A stretch of 19,744 nucleotides of DNA from Carex sylvatica (lineage: Eukaryota; Streptophyta; Magnoliopsida; Poales; Cyperaceae). The notes below the pieces were generated by a model. The model saw only the letters and a program-made list of their open reading frames with translations, ran no database searches and was not told where the DNA came from. The position numbers and the translations under genes are program-made. The stretch is taken from assembly GCA_964058845.1 (NCBI GenBank), contig CAXKVR010000684.1, positions 1 through 19,744 of the forward strand. Direction: 5' to 3'. Shown in pieces: positions 19,520-19,744 of the stretch (the stretch's first letter is position 1; every line of letters begins with the position of its first letter).

Positions 19520-19744
19520 ATGCACAATTCTCTCCTTTTTTGTAAACCAATTCTCTACACCCATCCGATACACCGTTGTCTCCAATGCCGTGCATCTGCC
19601 TCAGTTACTGTCTTGGCGCCACGCAGAGAAACCGACCCCAAAAAGCGAGTTGTCATAACTGGCATGGGGCTAGCCTCTGTATTTGGAAATGACGTTGATA
19701 AATTCTACGACAGGTTGTTGGAAGGAGAGAGTGGCATCGGGATG
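19520..19744 (+). CDS. KAS1-like: Second KAS I-like gene, first 75 codons (partial at window end)
   Basis: The frame opens at an ATG in the same context as copy 1 and stays open to the last base. It starts MHNSLLFCKPILYTHP and contains [20 protein letters not shown], the start of the ketoacyl-synthase core. It differs from copy 1 at 10 of 75 residues: 7 within the first 35 (transit peptide) and 3 in the next 40, so the mature part is better conserved. Copy 2 has Glu at residue 70 (GESGI), the residue usual in KAS I, where copy 1 has Arg; copy 1 has Leu75 and copy 2 Met75. Whether the rest of the gene is intact lies beyond the window. The role is presumed the same as for copy 1. Confidence 0.9.
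   Translation, partial: MHNSLLFCKPILYTHPIHRCLQCRASASVTVLAPRRETDPKKRVVITGMGLASVFGNDVDKFYDRLLEGESGIGM

Larger units (their letters stand above)
19058..19744 (+). repeat. Tandem duplication, unit 2 (truncated by window edge)
   Basis: This is the partner of 4317-4974, aligned along its whole length with substitutions and small indels. Together with 9227-9422 it forms the second KAS locus, split by the LINE. Confidence 0.95.

Overview
This window reads as nuclear DNA of a flowering plant, most likely a eudicot. It is AT-rich, has an eight-exon gene with canonical GT-AG introns that encodes a plastid enzyme, and carries a plant L1-type LINE, a solo LTR, a long-TIR foldback element and a MITE-like element. 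I cannot name the species. I see no rRNA, tRNA, CRISPR or bacterial operon structure.

Layout. Positions 1-4240 are mostly AT-rich intergenic DNA. They hold a possible minus-strand transcription unit (CT-rich leader with telo-box near 1280, possible last exon at 451-606), the end of an element related to the foldback element found later (to 2142), one copy of a dispersed repeat (2587-2661), and a long inverted-repeat MITE (3336-3725). Positions 4317-8516 hold an apparently intact gene for a KAS I-like 3-oxoacyl-ACP synthase (456 aa, Cys-His-Lys-His active site). A second, very similar KAS copy starts at 19520 and runs off the window; its promoter and 5' leader (from 19058) are clearly duplicated from 4317 onward. 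The two genes are therefore a tandem duplicate pair in the same orientation.

Between them lies a stack of insertions. A LINE (9423-19057, same strand as the genes) landed about 450 bp upstream of the second KAS start codon and is flanked by a 13-bp target-site duplication, AATAAACCGCTTT, at 9410-9422 and 19058-19070. Its ORF1 (zinc knuckles, a DUF4283/RRM-like region, an acidic tail) and ORF2 (APE endonuclease, reverse transcriptase, zf-RVT) are both broken by stops and frameshifts. Two later elements sit inside ORF1: a 1,017-bp foldback element with arms of about 430 bp and a 9-bp TSD (10187-11203, Mutator-like by structure), and a 1,774-bp TG...CA solo LTR with a 5-bp TSD, TAAGG (13486-15259, minus strand). 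Without them the LINE is about 6.8 kb, which fits a nearly full-length plant L1.

How it fits together. The inferred order is: duplication of the KAS locus, then LINE insertion in the upstream region of copy 2, then the foldback element and the LTR element inside the LINE, with LTR-LTR recombination leaving a solo LTR. The LINE separated copy 2 from its original distal upstream DNA, and the copies also differ at a TATA-like site. I found no convincing new protein system. The most interesting features are the cleanly reconstructable insertion history, its possible effect on the second KAS gene, and the palindrome-rich foldback element with a relative elsewhere in the window.
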